This document shows positions 43,143 to 53,037 of a stretch of DNA of 53,721 nt, one piece after another (within the stretch, counting starts at the first letter, position 1; every line of letters starts with the position of its first letter). The stretch is from positions 1 through 53,721 of the forward strand of contig JAKVBU010000026.1 of NCBI GenBank assembly GCA_022446885.1. Reading direction: 5' to 3'. This DNA is from Phycisphaerales bacterium. Its GTDB lineage: Bacteria; Planctomycetota; Phycisphaerae; Phycisphaerales; SM1A02. The notes under the pieces were generated by a model, which ran no database searches, was not told where the DNA came from, and worked only from the letters and a program-made list of their open reading frames with translations. The position numbers were made by a program, and so were the translations under genes.

Positions 43143-43151
43143 GCTGTATTC

Positions 43152-43583
43152 ATGTCCGAACCAGATGCCGCCGCCGCCGTGGGCGAACTCACCGACGCCT
43201 TCTCCGTGCTTGACCAGTGGGAGGACAGGTATCGGTACATCATGGATCTGGGTGAGGGGCTCGCCCCGATGGATGCCCATCTTCGAACAGATGAGACGCT
43301 TGTGCGTGGGTGCCAGAGCACGGTCTGGGTGGCCCTGACCACAGACGGCGATCAGGTGCGTCTGCATGCCGACAGTGACAGTGCCCTCGTCAAGGGGCTC
43401 GCAGCAATCGTCGTGCGGGTCCTCGACGGTCGAACGGTCGCTGACCTGCTCGGCTTCGATCTGGAAGGCTTGTTTGACACGCTGCAATTGCATGCCCACC
43501 TGAGCCCGACCCGCAGCAACGGGCTGCACGGCATGGTTCGACAGGTGATGGCTCGGGCGGGGGCGTTGGCGAAACTGACCTGA
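43152..43583 (+). CDS. sufE: SufE-family sulfur acceptor
   Basis: SufE takes persulfide sulfur from the SufS cysteine desulfurase and enhances its turnover. The 143-residue protein has DQWEDRYRYIMDLGEGL near 21-37 and the active Cys54 in VRGCQSTVW, then the helical C-terminal part with GLAAIVV and FFDLEGL-like sequence. sufS is not adjacent. It probably shares a transcript with the MoaB/Mog gene. Confidence 0.93.
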   Translation: MSEPDAAAAVGELTDAFSVLDQWEDRYRYIMDLGEGLAPMDAHLRTDETLVRGCQSTVWVALTTDGDQVRLHADSDSALVKGLAAIVVRVLDGRTVADLLGFDLEGLFDTLQLHAHLSPTRSNGLHGMVRQVMARAGALAKLT

Positions 43584-43601
43584 CATCTCAGTGGGGCTGA
43601 T

Positions 43602-44171
43602 TCACCCTCGAAGCCGGACCGTTGCTTCAGCGACCGCTCTTCCGACGCCCTCGAGCGCCGCTGTCGCCTGCTCATTGCAGGGCTCACCATGCTCGTCGAA
43701 GCACTCGTGCACGCCGCTAAGGCAGTGTTGCGCAGGAATCACGTGCATGCCGAGACTGGAGAGAATCGTGCGCGTGATTGGGAGCCCGCGGATACCACCC
43801 AATGCTCCCGGGGAACAACTCACCAGAGCACAGACCTTGCCCGCAAAGCAGTCGAGCCGTCCAAAGCCCTCCTGCGGGCGACTGAGCCAGTCGATCGCAT
43901 TCTTGAGCGCCGCCGGTGGACCGCCGTTGTATTCGGGCACACCGAGAATCAGCCCATCGTGCTCACGAAATGCTGTGCGTAAGGCCAGTGCACCTTCGGG
44001 CGGACCTGAGGCGGATTCTTCATCTTCATTGAACAGCGGCATTGGAAATTCGTGCAGCCGGAGGACTGTCACCTCGGCGCCGGCAGCAGCAGCCCCCCGG
44101 CCTGCGATCTCGGCGATACGCTGATTCCACGAAGCCGCTCGAAGTGATCCGCCTAGTGCGATGAGTCTCAT
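43602..44171 (-). CDS. NADPH-dependent FMN reductase-family flavoprotein
   Basis: The 189-residue protein has the flavodoxin-like fold of FMN/quinone reductases: GGSLRAASWNQ at 7-17 for the phosphate loop and PEYNGGPPAALKNAIDW near 79-95, with LVSCSPGALGG further on. It reduces flavins or quinones in relatives; substrate unknown. It converges with sufE (gap of 18 bases) and is divergent from the APC permease with 37 bases between starts. Confidence 0.92.
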   Translation of the reverse strand: MRLIALGGSLRAASWNQRIAEIAGRGAAAAGAEVTVLRLHEFPMPLFNEDEESASGPPEGALALRTAFREHDGLILGVPEYNGGPPAALKNAIDWLSRPQEGFGRLDCFAGKVCALVSCSPGALGGIRGLPITRTILSSLGMHVIPAQHCLSGVHECFDEHGEPCNEQATAALEGVGRAVAEATVRLRG

Positions 44172-44208
44172 GCGGGCATGGTAGCGCAGCGGCCGCTAGG
44201 CTTGCTGC

Positions 44209-45642
44209 ATGCATGCCCCACGCCGCGTCAGCCTCTTCGTGCTGGCGATGATGAACACATCCATTGTCGTGGGCCTTGAGGGGCTGCCCGAGGTGGGGTC
44301 GTTCGGGCTGTCGCTGGTGGTGTGGTACGCCCTGTTCACGGTCCTGTTCTTTCTGCCGGTGGGCCTGGTGTCCGCGGAGCTGGGCGTGGGATGGCCACAC
44401 GAGGGGGGGGTCTATCTCTGGGTGAAGGAGGGGCTGGGGCCTCGCAGTGCACTTCTGGCCATCTGGTGTCAGTGGCTGCAGATTCTCGTCTGGTACCCGA
44501 CGGTGCTGGCTGTATGCGCGGTTTCGGCAGCATGGGCGATCAGCCCTGGCGGGGAGACGTCTCCGTGGCTGGTCTTGACCATCTCGCTGGCTGTCTTCTG
44601 GTTTGCAACTCTGGCCAACTTCAAGGGGTTGCACACATCGGGCACGATCACCACCTGGTTCCTGTATCTGGGCACGATCCTCCCGGTGCTGGCGGCCATC
44701 GCACTGGCCGGCTGGTGGCTGCTGTCTGGCCGTCCATCTGCTATTCCGCTGAATGCTGGAGACATGGTGCCAGATGTGAGTTCACTGGCTGGTTTCGTAG
44801 GCATTCTGGCGATCTTCTCTTTCCTCTCTGGGCTTGAGGTCAATGCCGTCCACTTCAACCGTGTGCGAAATCCACAGCGGTCGATTCCCGGGGCCCTGCT
44901 TCTCTCCGGGCTGCTGGTGCTTGTCATTTCGGTCCTGGGCGGCCTGAGTGTGGCCGTCATGGTTCCGGTCAAGGACATCAACTTCGCCTCGGGCACATTG
45001 CAGGTGTTCCACCACGTACTGAATCCGCTCGGGGTGGGATGGCTGGTGCAGGTGATCGCGGTGCTTGCATTGCTGGGCATGATCGGTCACATCATGGTGT
45101 GGGTGATTGGGCCGACCGAATCCATTCGTGTCGCGGCTCGCGACGGACTCGTGCCGCCCCTGCTTCAGCGAACCACAGCGGGGGGCGCCCCGCGCAATGT
45201 CATGTTGCTGCAGGCCTGCATCGTTTCACTTATCTGCCTGCTGATGCTCGTGCTCGACATGAATGCGGTCTTCTATGTGCTGACGATCGTCTCGGGCCAG
45301 ATCTACCTCGTGATGTACACGCTCATGTTCCTTGCTGTCATCGCTCTTCGCATCAAGCGACCCGAGGTCGAACGGTCGTTCAAGATTCCCGGCGGGCTCC
45401 CCGGCCTGTGCCTCGTGGCCGGGGTTGGAGCGTTGACCTGCATTGGGGGCCTTGCCCTGATGTTCATACCACCTGCCATGGAAAGCGTTCATCTGAGCAG
45501 CAGCTGGTTCACTCCGGTCGTCGGCGTCGTGTTTCTGTCGGTGATCTTGACACCCTTCCTGTTGCATCGTCTTCGAAAGGGCAGTTGGGCCGCGTCGGCC
45601 GACCCCAACAAGTCCACGGGCATTTGGGAGCGAGGCGACTGA
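44209..45642 (+). CDS. APC-superfamily amino acid permease
   Basis: The 477-residue protein has about twelve spans, beginning LFVLAMMNTSIVVGLEGLPE, with the APC loop region GWPHEGGVYLWVKEGLGP and a GLEVNAVHFNRVRNPQRSIP segment typical of the glutamate/GABA-antiporter branch (GadC-like). Cargo is not certain. An eight-G run at 44403-44410 is in frame. The stop shares one base with the next ATG (TGATG). Confidence 0.9.
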   Translation: MHAPRRVSLFVLAMMNTSIVVGLEGLPEVGSFGLSLVVWYALFTVLFFLPVGLVSAELGVGWPHEGGVYLWVKEGLGPRSALLAIWCQWLQILVWYPTVLAVCAVSAAWAISPGGETSPWLVLTISLAVFWFATLANFKGLHTSGTITTWFLYLGTILPVLAAIALAGWWLLSGRPSAIPLNAGDMVPDVSSLAGFVGILAIFSFLSGLEVNAVHFNRVRNPQRSIPGALLLSGLLVLVISVLGGLSVAVMVPVKDINFASGTLQVFHHVLNPLGVGWLVQVIAVLALLGMIGHIMVWVIGPTESIRVAARDGLVPPLLQRTTAGGAPRNVMLLQACIVSLICLLMLVLDMNAVFYVLTIVSGQIYLVMYTLMFLAVIALRIKRPEVERSFKIPGGLPGLCLVAGVGALTCIGGLALMFIPPAMESVHLSSSWFTPVVGVVFLSVILTPFLLHRLRKGSWAASADPNKSTGIWERGD

Positions 45643-46382
45643 TGGGCACCCGGATCGCGATGATCTCCGGGCCGCGGACGGTCTCGACCGCCATGCTCCG
45701 ATCGTGGGGCAGCCGCTCCGACACGGCACTCTGGGATGAACCCTTCTATGCCCACTATCTCGATGTGACCGGTAAGGCCCATCCCGGGCGCGACGTTGTG
45801 CTGCAGGCGCATGCCCATGAACGAGACGCGGATGCCGTTTCAGATCGCATCACGGGTGAGATCCCCAACAATTGCGACATCTGGTATCAGAAGCACATCG
45901 CCCAGCATCTGCTGCCAGACGTCAACGTCGATTGGGTGGAGCAGGTTCGCTGCGCTTTTCTGATTCGTGATCCAGCCCGCATGCTTGCCTCGTTGTGGAA
46001 GCGATATCCCGAGGCGACTTTGTCAGACACTGGGCTGGAGCAACAGGTGGCGATCTTCAATCGACTGCGAGAAGCAGGGTTCACTCCGCCGGTGATCGAC
46101 TCCGATGACGTTCGCCGCGATCCCTCGGGTGTTTTGAGGGCATTGTGCCGCTCGCTCGATGTGCCCTTTGTCCCGTCCATGCTGTCTTGGCCGCCCGGGC
46201 CGCGTGAAACAGACGGAGCCTGGGGGCCGTACTGGTACGACGTGGTCTGGGCGAGTGAGGGATTCGCTCCACCTCCCGACGATGACAGGCCAATCTTCAA
46301 TTCACCGGCGCAGCAGGATGTGCTCAGTCACTGCATGGCTCTGTACGATCAACTCGCGCAAGTGCGTCTGACAGGTGATTGA
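45642..46382 (+). CDS. P-loop sulfotransferase-like protein
   Basis: The 246-residue protein has a 5' phosphosulfate-type loop SGPRTVSTA at 9-17 and a LIRDPARMLASL segment like the 3' phosphate-binding region of sulfotransferases. It lacks a signal or span. Proteins of this type occur beside, or fused to, class IV aminotransferases, and an aminotransferase follows after three bases. Whether it transfers sulfate at all is unproven. The ATG overlaps the permease stop by one base. Confidence 0.8.
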   Translation: MGTRIAMISGPRTVSTAMLRSWGSRSDTALWDEPFYAHYLDVTGKAHPGRDVVLQAHAHERDADAVSDRITGEIPNNCDIWYQKHIAQHLLPDVNVDWVEQVRCAFLIRDPARMLASLWKRYPEATLSDTGLEQQVAIFNRLREAGFTPPVIDSDDVRRDPSGVLRALCRSLDVPFVPSMLSWPPGPRETDGAWGPYWYDVVWASEGFAPPPDDDRPIFNSPAQQDVLSHCMALYDQLAQVRLTGD

Positions 46383-46385
46383 CCC

Positions 46386-47306
46386 ATGCTTCAGTGCTTT
46401 GATGAACGAAACGCCAATCTGCTGGTCTACATCAACGGAGACCTCATCCATCGAGATGAGGCAGGTGTCTCGCCTTTCGACAGTTCCGTGCAGGGCGGGG
46501 ATGCCGTGTGGGAAGGCCTCCGTTTGTATGAAGGGGGGGTCTTCCGGCTCAAGGCGCACCTCGATCGACTTCGCTCATCCGCCAAGGCGTTGGCGTTCGA
46601 GGAGATCCCCTCAAACGAAGAGATGACTGAGGCGATCGGTCGCACGCTGCAGGCCAACGGCATGCGTGATGGGGTGCACATCCGGCTGACACTGACAAGG
46701 GGGGTCAAGATCACAAGCGGCATGGACCCGAGGCTGAATCAGTCGGGGCCGACACTCATCGTGCTGGCTGAACACAAGTCGCCGGTCTATGACACAACGG
46801 GACTTTCGCTGATCACCAGTTCAGTTCGGCGCTTCCGCCCGGACATGCTCGACCCCAAGATCCACCACGCCAATCTGATTCAGTCGATTCTGGCCAAGAT
46901 TGAGGCCACGGCGGCGGGGGCCGACGACGCGCTGATGCTCGACGATCGTGGCTTTATCGCTGAGACCAATGCCACGCATCTCTTCTTTGTCCATGGTGAG
47001 CGGGTATCAACGAGCCGGTTGGTCGCTTGTCCAGAAGGCGTGACCCGAGACGCCGTGTTGTCGATTTGCCGAGACAATGACATCGAGTTCGGCGAGGTCG
47101 ATCTGAGTCTGACGGAGGCCTATCGGGCCGATGAGTGCTTCTGCACCGGCACCATGGGTGAGTTGGCATGTGTCACGAAGATCGATGGCCGCATGATCGG
47201 GGCGGGCCAGATTGGTCCGATGACGCGGAGACTGTCTGACTTGTTTCAGGATCTCATTCGACGTGAACTCGAGCCGGTGTTCAGTCTCGACTCATCAGAA
47301 TCATGA
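46386..47306 (+). CDS. Class IV PLP aminotransferase (branched-chain/D-amino acid type)
   Basis: The 306-residue protein has the fold-type IV layout: VYINGDLIHRDEAGVSPFD near 14-32, GDAVWEGLRLY near 38-48, PLP lysine K158 in DPKIHHANL, and ALMLDDRGFIAETNATHLF near 182-200 with E193. It could be a branched-chain aminotransferase or a D-amino acid/4-amino-4-deoxychorismate relative; motifs alone do not decide. It follows the permease and sulfotransferase-like genes in one operon. Its last 26 bases overlap the opposite BI-1 gene. Confidence 0.88.
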   Translation: MLQCFDERNANLLVYINGDLIHRDEAGVSPFDSSVQGGDAVWEGLRLYEGGVFRLKAHLDRLRSSAKALAFEEIPSNEEMTEAIGRTLQANGMRDGVHIRLTLTRGVKITSGMDPRLNQSGPTLIVLAEHKSPVYDTTGLSLITSSVRRFRPDMLDPKIHHANLIQSILAKIEATAAGADDALMLDDRGFIAETNATHLFFVHGERVSTSRLVACPEGVTRDAVLSICRDNDIEFGEVDLSLTEAYRADECFCTGTMGELACVTKIDGRMIGAGQIGPMTRRLSDLFQDLIRRELEPVFSLDSSES

Positions 47307-47976
47307 GAATGTAGTAGAACATCAGCATGACGGATGAGAACAGGCCCAGTGCTGCTGCAATGTGCTGATCTGTGTTCCACTGATACATCATCGCTGAGGT
47401 CTGGTAGAGCAAGGCGCTAGCCGCCAGCAACACCATGGCTCCCATGAAGAGCACGCCCAGCGAGAATCCAAAGAGAATCGAGGCAACGATCAGGCCGGAG
47501 GCCACAAAGAAGCCGACCACGAGAATGCCCAGCAGCCATGAGAAGTCGGCGCCTGTCATGAAGGTGAACGTTGACAGGCCGCAGACCGTAGCAATCGTGA
47601 CAAGGCCAGCTGTCTTGATGACGCCGGGATCTCCAAATGAGGTGGCCGCCACCATCAGCGGAATGAAGATCACGGCCTCAATCACAACGAACAGGCCCAG
47701 CCCAGCCAGTTGGACTCCGGTGCCAGCGTTGGAGCGGGCAAGTTTGTCAGCGCCTACCGCGACGATCGTGAAGGCGCCCATCACCAGCAGCCAATTCCAG
47801 CCGTTGATCATGGTCTGGGCGATCTGGTGGATTCCGGAGATATTCAGTAGCAGCGCCATGACGCCAGCAAAGGCCAAAATGGCCCCGGCCAGCGTGAAGT
47901 AGGTGCGGCGAATGAATGCTCGCCTCGGGGCGTCAATTGCCCGTGTTGCGGGCGCCATGGTTGTCTTTGAAAGCAC
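47281..47976 (-). CDS. Bax inhibitor-1/YccA-family membrane protein
   Basis: The 231-residue protein has an N-terminal basic stretch and seven hydrophobic spans in the BI-1 (TMBIM) pattern, with the final segment YQWNTDQHIAAALGLFSSVMLMFYYILMI matching the family's loop and last span. Bacterial YccA interacts with FtsH, and others leak Ca2+; the role here is open. The start is GTG at 47976, with GGAGGG eight bases ahead. It converges with the aminotransferase gene. Confidence 0.9.
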   Translation of the reverse strand: MLSKTTMAPATRAIDAPRRAFIRRTYFTLAGAILAFAGVMALLLNISGIHQIAQTMINGWNWLLVMGAFTIVAVGADKLARSNAGTGVQLAGLGLFVVIEAVIFIPLMVAATSFGDPGVIKTAGLVTIATVCGLSTFTFMTGADFSWLLGILVVGFFVASGLIVASILFGFSLGVLFMGAMVLLAASALLYQTSAMMYQWNTDQHIAAALGLFSSVMLMFYYILMILMSRD

Positions 47977-48024
47977 GTGCTGAACCCTCCGGTTGAGAAT
48001 TGCAAACAGGATACGCCCTAGGCT

Positions 48025-49464
48025 TCAGGCTGGCAGGCTCCGCCAGCGATCGAATCTCTCCGTGAGATCATCGTGGCGGGGGGGAACGTGCTCGGTGTCC
48101 TGAATCAGGCGTTCGCAGGCCTGCTGCAGGGCTGGGGCCTTCTGACCAGCCACGGATGCGAGGACGGCTGCGCCCAAGGCCGATCCATCATGCACATTGA
48201 TCGTCGTGACCTGTCGCTGGAATGTGTCGGCAATCAACTGCAGCCAGAAGGGCGATTGTGTTGCGCCGCCCGTACATCGCAGGCTCGGCAAAGGCGTGCC
48301 ATCCTCCACCAGCTCGAGCGCTTCTCGAAGGGCAAAGGCGACGCCTTCGAACACGGCCCGGGTCATGTGCGGGCGCTCGTGGCTCAGTCGCAGTCCATGG
48401 AAGGCACCTGTCAAGGCAGGGTTCTCATGTGGGGTTCGCTCGCCCGTGAGGTATGGCTTGAACATCACGCCCTGAGCGCCGGACTCCACGCCCTGGGCTT
48501 CGGCCACGAGTTCGTCGTAGTTGCAGCCGGTGACATCACTCCACCAACGAAGCGCACCTCCGGCGCTCAACACCACCCCCATGACATGCCACTGGTCGGG
48601 CACGCTATGGCAGAAGGCGTGCAAGCCTCTCGGGGGTGACTGTGGGCATGTATCGCTGGCGGCGAAAACAACACCGGACGTGCCCAGATTCAGCGAAGCC
48701 CTGCCAGGAAGGCAAATGCCGCAGCCAATGCCGCCTGCTTGTTGATCGCCTCCGCCGGCGACCACCGGGGTACAAGCCCGCAAGCGGGTTTGGGCGGCAG
48801 CCGCTTGAGTGACTTCCCCTGTGATGTCCGGGCCTTCATGCAGCCTCGGCAACACATCTGGGTTCAACTGAAGTTGTTCGAGCAAGGCGTTGTCCCACCT
48901 GCGGCGCTCAAGATCCAGCAGCAGGGTGCCGGACGCATCGCCCATGTCGGTGGCCCGGTCGCCTGTGAGTTGCAAGCGGATCCAGTCCTTGGGTAGCAGC
49001 AGGCCCGAGATGTTGGCGAACACATCCGGTTCGTTTTCCCGCACCCACAGGAGGCTTGGCAGCGTCAGCCCGGTCATCGGGGGCTTGCCTTGCACCCTGC
49101 GCCAGTCTTGTTCAGATCGGTGATTGAGCAGGACCTCGCACTGAGGCTGCGTGCGTTGGTCATTCCACAGGATGGCAGGTCGCAGTGGCTGATCAGCGGC
49201 GTCGATCAGTGTGCACCCGTGCATCTGGCCTGAGAGGCCCACGGCCTGAATGTCGCGGCCATCCATCGGTCCGTCGGTTATCACCTTCGATATCGCTTCG
49301 CAGGCAGCCCGCCACCAGTCTTGGGGCGCCTGCTGGGACCAGCCCGGATGCGGGTGATGAGACTCGATCGATGCGGTCGCAGATGCGATCAACTCGCCCG
49401 AATCGGGGTCGAGTACGACGGCACGCACGCCGCCGGTTCCAAGATCAACGCCCATGACCGGCAT
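48025..49464 (-). CDS. xylB: FGGY-family sugar kinase, xylulokinase-like
   Basis: The 479-residue protein has the FGGY ATPase fold: [13 protein letters not shown] at 7-19, GLSGQMHG near 76-83, which is typical of xylulokinase, WNDQRT, and [11 protein letters not shown] near 238-248. The C-terminal [11 protein letters not shown] loop is also of this type. It would phosphorylate D-xylulose or a similar ketose. It is divergent from the sugar isomerase-like gene with 35 bases between starts, so the two directions share a control region. Confidence 0.9.
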   Translation of the reverse strand: MPVMGVDLGTGGVRAVVLDPDSGELIASATASIESHHPHPGWSQQAPQDWWRAACEAISKVITDGPMDGRDIQAVGLSGQMHGCTLIDAADQPLRPAILWNDQRTQPQCEVLLNHRSEQDWRRVQGKPPMTGLTLPSLLWVRENEPDVFANISGLLLPKDWIRLQLTGDRATDMGDASGTLLLDLERRRWDNALLEQLQLNPDVLPRLHEGPDITGEVTQAAAAQTRLRACTPVVAGGGDQQAGGIGCGICLPGRASLNLGTSGVVFAASDTCPQSPPRGLHAFCHSVPDQWHVMGVVLSAGGALRWWSDVTGCNYDELVAEAQGVESGAQGVMFKPYLTGERTPHENPALTGAFHGLRLSHERPHMTRAVFEGVAFALREALELVEDGTPLPSLRCTGGATQSPFWLQLIADTFQRQVTTINVHDGSALGAAVLASVAGQKAPALQQACERLIQDTEHVPPRHDDLTERFDRWRSLPA

Positions 49465-49499
49465 GCGGACAGCCTAACGACCCACTAGCATCGCCCCTC

Positions 49500-50501
49500 A
49501 TGGCACGACCAATCACACTGTTTACCGGGCAATGGGCGGATCTCCCGCTCGAGACAATGGCGCAGAAGGCTGCATCCTTCGGCTTTGACGGGCTTGAATT
49601 GGCCTGCTGGGGCGATCACTTCGAAGTCGATCGAGCGCTGGCCGAGGGCGACTACTGCGGGCAGCAGCGATCACTCCTGGAGCGCCACGGACTTGATGTC
49701 TGGTCGATTTCCAATCACCTGGTCGGCCAGGCTGTGTGCGATCGAATCGACGAACGGCACAAGGCCATTCTCCCCGATTCCATCTGGGGCGATGGCGATG
49801 GCGAGGGTGTTCGCAGCCGAGCCGCCGAGGCGATGAAGGACACCGCCCGGGCCGCAGCCAAACTTGGCGTCGATGTCGTCAATGGGTTCACCGGGTCGAG
49901 TATCTGGGGAGACCTGTACTTCTTTCCACCCACGCCGCCGGAGTATGTAGATCGGGGCTATCAGGACTTCGCCGATCGATGGGGGCCGATTCTCGACGTG
50001 TTTCAGCACGAAGGCGTTCGATTCGCTCTGGAGGTCCACCCGGGAGAGATTGCCTATGACCTGGTCACCGCCCGACGTTCGCTTGAGGCGGTGAATCATC
50101 ACCCGGCGTTCGGTTTCAATTTTGACCCGAGCCACCTCGTCTGGCAGGGCATCGAGGCCCATCGGCTGATCGACGAGTTCCCCGATCGGATCTTCCATGC
50201 CCACATGAAAGACGCACGGACTTTCCTTGATGGATCACGCAGCGTGTTGGGTGCCCACCTTCAGTTTGGTGATCCCAATCGCGGATGGGACTTCGTAAGC
50301 GTCGGCCGCGGCGATGTTGACTTCGAGTCGATCATGCGATCGCTCAACCGGGCCGGGTATCGCGGGCCATTGAGCGTGGAGTGGGAAGACAGCGGCATGG
50401 ATCGCGATCAGGGGGCAGCCGAAAGTTGCGCCTACTTGCGGTCTGTGGAGATCGAGCCGCCCAGCCACGGCTTTGAAGACGGGTTCGGGAGCGACGCATG
50501 A
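49500..50501 (+). CDS. Sugar phosphate isomerase/epimerase-like TIM-barrel protein
   Basis: The 333-residue protein matches the xylose isomerase-like/AP endonuclease 2 barrel: [18 protein letters not shown] near 18-35, [13 protein letters not shown] with metal Glu, [12 protein letters not shown] with Asp and His, [23 protein letters not shown] and [15 protein letters not shown] near the end. These are the metal and active-site elements of IolE/hydroxypyruvate isomerase-like enzymes. Substrate unknown. Its stop overlaps the next ATG (ATGA). Confidence 0.9.
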   Translation: MARPITLFTGQWADLPLETMAQKAASFGFDGLELACWGDHFEVDRALAEGDYCGQQRSLLERHGLDVWSISNHLVGQAVCDRIDERHKAILPDSIWGDGDGEGVRSRAAEAMKDTARAAAKLGVDVVNGFTGSSIWGDLYFFPPTPPEYVDRGYQDFADRWGPILDVFQHEGVRFALEVHPGEIAYDLVTARRSLEAVNHHPAFGFNFDPSHLVWQGIEAHRLIDEFPDRIFHAHMKDARTFLDGSRSVLGAHLQFGDPNRGWDFVSVGRGDVDFESIMRSLNRAGYRGPLSVEWEDSGMDRDQGAAESCAYLRSVEIEPPSHGFEDGFGSDA

Positions 50502-51646
50502 GACCGATTCGCTACGGCATGATCGGCGGGGGGCGTGATGCGTTCATCGGGGCCGTTCACCGCATTGCCGCTCGACTGGATGACTCGATGACGCTGGTCG
50601 CAGGCGCTTTCTCGAGTTCCCCGGAGAAGGCGATCGCCAGTGGACTCGATCTAGGCCTGCCTGAGCATCGCTGCTGGCCCACTTGGGAGGCCATGCTCGA
50701 AGGCGAGGCTGCGTTGCCAGAGGACGAGCGGGTCGAATGCGTCGTCATCGTGACTCCAAACCACGTGCACCACGCACCGGCCAAGGCCGCCCTTGAGGCT
50801 GGGTTTCACGTGGTGTGTGACAAGCCCCTCACCTGCACCGATGAACAGGCCGCCGATCTGGTCGATACGGCCCGCCAAAGCGGGAAGGTGTTCGCGGTGA
50901 CCTACAACTACACCGGCTATCCGATGGTCCGACAGGCCCGGGAGATGGTGCGATCGGGCGCTATCGGGCCGGTGCGAAAGGTGCTCGTCGAATACCTCCA
51001 GGGTTGGCTGGCAACCTCGCTGGAAGAGACCGGGCAGAAGCAGGCCAGTTGGCGAACCGATCCATCGCGGGCCGGCGCCGGTGGTGCCATGGGAGACATC
51101 GGCTCGCACGCAGCGAACATCGTCTCCTTCGTTACGGGCCTGCGCGTTTCGTCTTTCTGCAGTGATGTCGGGGCCTTTGTCGAGGGGCGCGAGATTGACG
51201 ATGACACGGCGGTGCTGCTGCGTTTTGAAGGTGGCGCAAAGGGGGTCCTTCTGGCCTCCCAAGTGTGCGTCGGGCATCGCAACGGGCTGCGCCTTCGGGT
51301 CTACGGAGAACACGGATCGCTCCGGTGGGCGCAGGAGCACCCCAACCAGCTGCATGTGTGCACCCTCGATGGGCCTGACACGACACTGCATACCGCCGAC
51401 GAGGGGCTGAGCGACGCTGCTGCCGCGGCAGCCCGATTGCCGGGCGGGCATCCCGAGGCATTCATCGAAGCCTTCGCCAACATCTACCGGGGGGCGGCGG
51501 CAGCCATGCATGCTGGCCGCGACGATCCGGATGCCTTTGCCTATCCGGGCGTGGTCGATGGGGCTGAGGGGGTGCGGTTCATAAACGCAGTCGTTGCAAA
51601 TTCGGCGGCCGGCTGGACCGAATTCGATTCGTCGGCCCAACGCTGA
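50498..51646 (+). CDS. Gfo/Idh/MocA-family oxidoreductase
   Basis: The 382-residue protein has an N-terminal Rossmann fold with [12 protein letters not shown] near 7-18, [11 protein letters not shown], and DKPLTCT (the family's EKP segment with Asp). The second domain includes DIGSHAANI with the catalytic-type His. These enzymes oxidise sugars or inositols at one hydroxyl with NAD(P). It is coupled to the isomerase-like gene and precedes the ThuA-DUF1080 gene by 24 bases, which supports a shared sugar pathway. Confidence 0.92.
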   Translation: MRPIRYGMIGGGRDAFIGAVHRIAARLDDSMTLVAGAFSSSPEKAIASGLDLGLPEHRCWPTWEAMLEGEAALPEDERVECVVIVTPNHVHHAPAKAALEAGFHVVCDKPLTCTDEQAADLVDTARQSGKVFAVTYNYTGYPMVRQAREMVRSGAIGPVRKVLVEYLQGWLATSLEETGQKQASWRTDPSRAGAGGAMGDIGSHAANIVSFVTGLRVSSFCSDVGAFVEGREIDDDTAVLLRFEGGAKGVLLASQVCVGHRNGLRLRVYGEHGSLRWAQEHPNQLHVCTLDGPDTTLHTADEGLSDAAAAAARLPGGHPEAFIEAFANIYRGAAAAMHAGRDDPDAFAYPGVVDGAEGVRFINAVVANSAAGWTEFDSSAQR

Positions 51647-51670
51647 CCTAGACCTGCAGGAGCCTGCACC

Positions 51671-53017
51671 GTGCTTGACGCCTTGTTGATCAGCGCCGCC
51701 TTCGCTGGGGAACTCCCTCAGGTGCTTGTTTTTACCCGTACCGAGGGCTTTCGCCATGCATCGGTCGATCCTGGTTCGGATGCAATTGCAGAGATCGGAT
51801 CCGGTCGATGGGAAACGACTCGTACCGAAGACCCAACTGAATTCACCCCGGGCAATCTGTCTGAGTACGACGCGCTGGTCTTTCTCAACACGACCATGGA
51901 CGTGCTCGATGATCGTCAGCAGGCAGCCTTCGAAGAGTGGCTCCGCGGCGGAGGGGGCTGGCTGGGCGTACATGCTGCAGCCGACACCGAGTACGACTGG
52001 CCCTTCTATGGTTCGGCGCTTCTGGGCGGGGCTTGGTTCAAGACACATCCGCAGGTTCAGGAGGCACGGGTGAAGGTCGAGGATGTGCACCACCCATCAA
52101 TGGCGGGCATGCCTCTTGATTGGGTTCGCACCGATGAGTGGTATGACTATCGCGCGAATCCACGCGGCAAGGTGCATGTGCTGGCGTCGCTCGATGAAGC
52201 CAGCTACACAGCGAGGGCGCCGATGGGAGACCATCCGATCATCTGGACGACATCTGTCGGCAAAGGAAACTCGCTCTACACGGGTGGTGGCCATACGAAC
52301 GAGGCCTTTCAGGAGCCGTTGTTTCGCGATCACCTGCGACAGTCAATCGAGTTTCTGCTGGCTGGTGGCTGGATTGATCTCGTCGGGGACACGCTGGCAG
52401 GATGGCACCCACCGGGCACTTGGCAGAACGTGGGGGGGGTCACACTCGATCCCGTTGATCCTCGGCGGATGATTTCCACCCCCGGCCACGGCGTGCTCTT
52501 CAACGGGCCGGAAGGTCGCACCAGTGATCTCGTCAGCAGTGATGTGTTCGGAGACTGCGAGATTCACGCAGAGTGGATGATGGCCCAAGGCAGCAACTCA
52601 GGCATTTACGTACAAGGCCGCTACGAGGTGCAGGTGCTCGATAGTTGGGGCGTGGAAACCGCCCAGCATCATGATGCCGGTGGCATCTATCAGCGATGGG
52701 ATCCTGCTCGAGGTGCTGGCAATGAAGGCTTTGAAGGTAAGCCACCACGCGTGAATGCCGCACGCAAGCCAGGTCGGTGGCAGTCATTCGACATTGTGTT
52801 TCGGGCCGCTCGCTACGACGATGCGGGGCGCAAGATCGAGAACGCCCGCTTCGAGCGGGTCGTGCACAACGGGATTCTCGTGCATAAAGATGTCGAACTC
52901 ACGGGCCCTACACGAGGCGGCTGGAACGAGTCTCCCGGGCCAGCCCCCATCAGGCTGCAGGGTGACCACGGACCGGTGGCGTGGCGCAATATCCGTGTTC
53001 GCCGTCTGGGGCCGTAA
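51671..53017 (+). CDS. Secreted ThuA-like/DUF1080 (3-keto-disaccharide hydrolase) two-domain protein
   Basis: Residues 12-230 match the ThuA-like glutamine-amidotransferase fold (VLVFTRTEGFRHAS, YDALVFLNTT, GGGGWLGVHAAADTE, HPIIWTTSVGKGNSLYTGGGHT). Residues 235-448 match DUF1080, now called 3-keto-disaccharide hydrolase, a concanavalin-like fold (FGDCEIHAEWMMAQGSNSGIYVQGRYEVQVLDS core). The GTG start gives a short signal peptide-like stretch ending AFA-GEL. Pairing with the Gfo/Idh/MocA gene fits oxidation of a glycoside at C3 followed by cleavage. Two-domain fusions of this kind are common in planctomycetes, from memory. Confidence 0.88.
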   Translation: MLDALLISAAFAGELPQVLVFTRTEGFRHASVDPGSDAIAEIGSGRWETTRTEDPTEFTPGNLSEYDALVFLNTTMDVLDDRQQAAFEEWLRGGGGWLGVHAAADTEYDWPFYGSALLGGAWFKTHPQVQEARVKVEDVHHPSMAGMPLDWVRTDEWYDYRANPRGKVHVLASLDEASYTARAPMGDHPIIWTTSVGKGNSLYTGGGHTNEAFQEPLFRDHLRQSIEFLLAGGWIDLVGDTLAGWHPPGTWQNVGGVTLDPVDPRRMISTPGHGVLFNGPEGRTSDLVSSDVFGDCEIHAEWMMAQGSNSGIYVQGRYEVQVLDSWGVETAQHHDAGGIYQRWDPARGAGNEGFEGKPPRVNAARKPGRWQSFDIVFRAARYDDAGRKIENARFERVVHNGILVHKDVELTGPTRGGWNESPGPAPIRLQGDHGPVAWRNIRVRRLGP

Positions 53018-53037
53018 GCCTGTCCGCAGGGTGCGGA

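Noticed and set aside
44403-44410. Eight-G run in the APC permease as a phase-variation tract
   Set aside because: The frame is intact and the run encodes a conserved Gly-rich loop; one copy of the sequence cannot show length variation.
50651-52093. 480-codon minus-strand frame
   Set aside because: It spans two well-supported plus-strand genes and has no recognisable domain.
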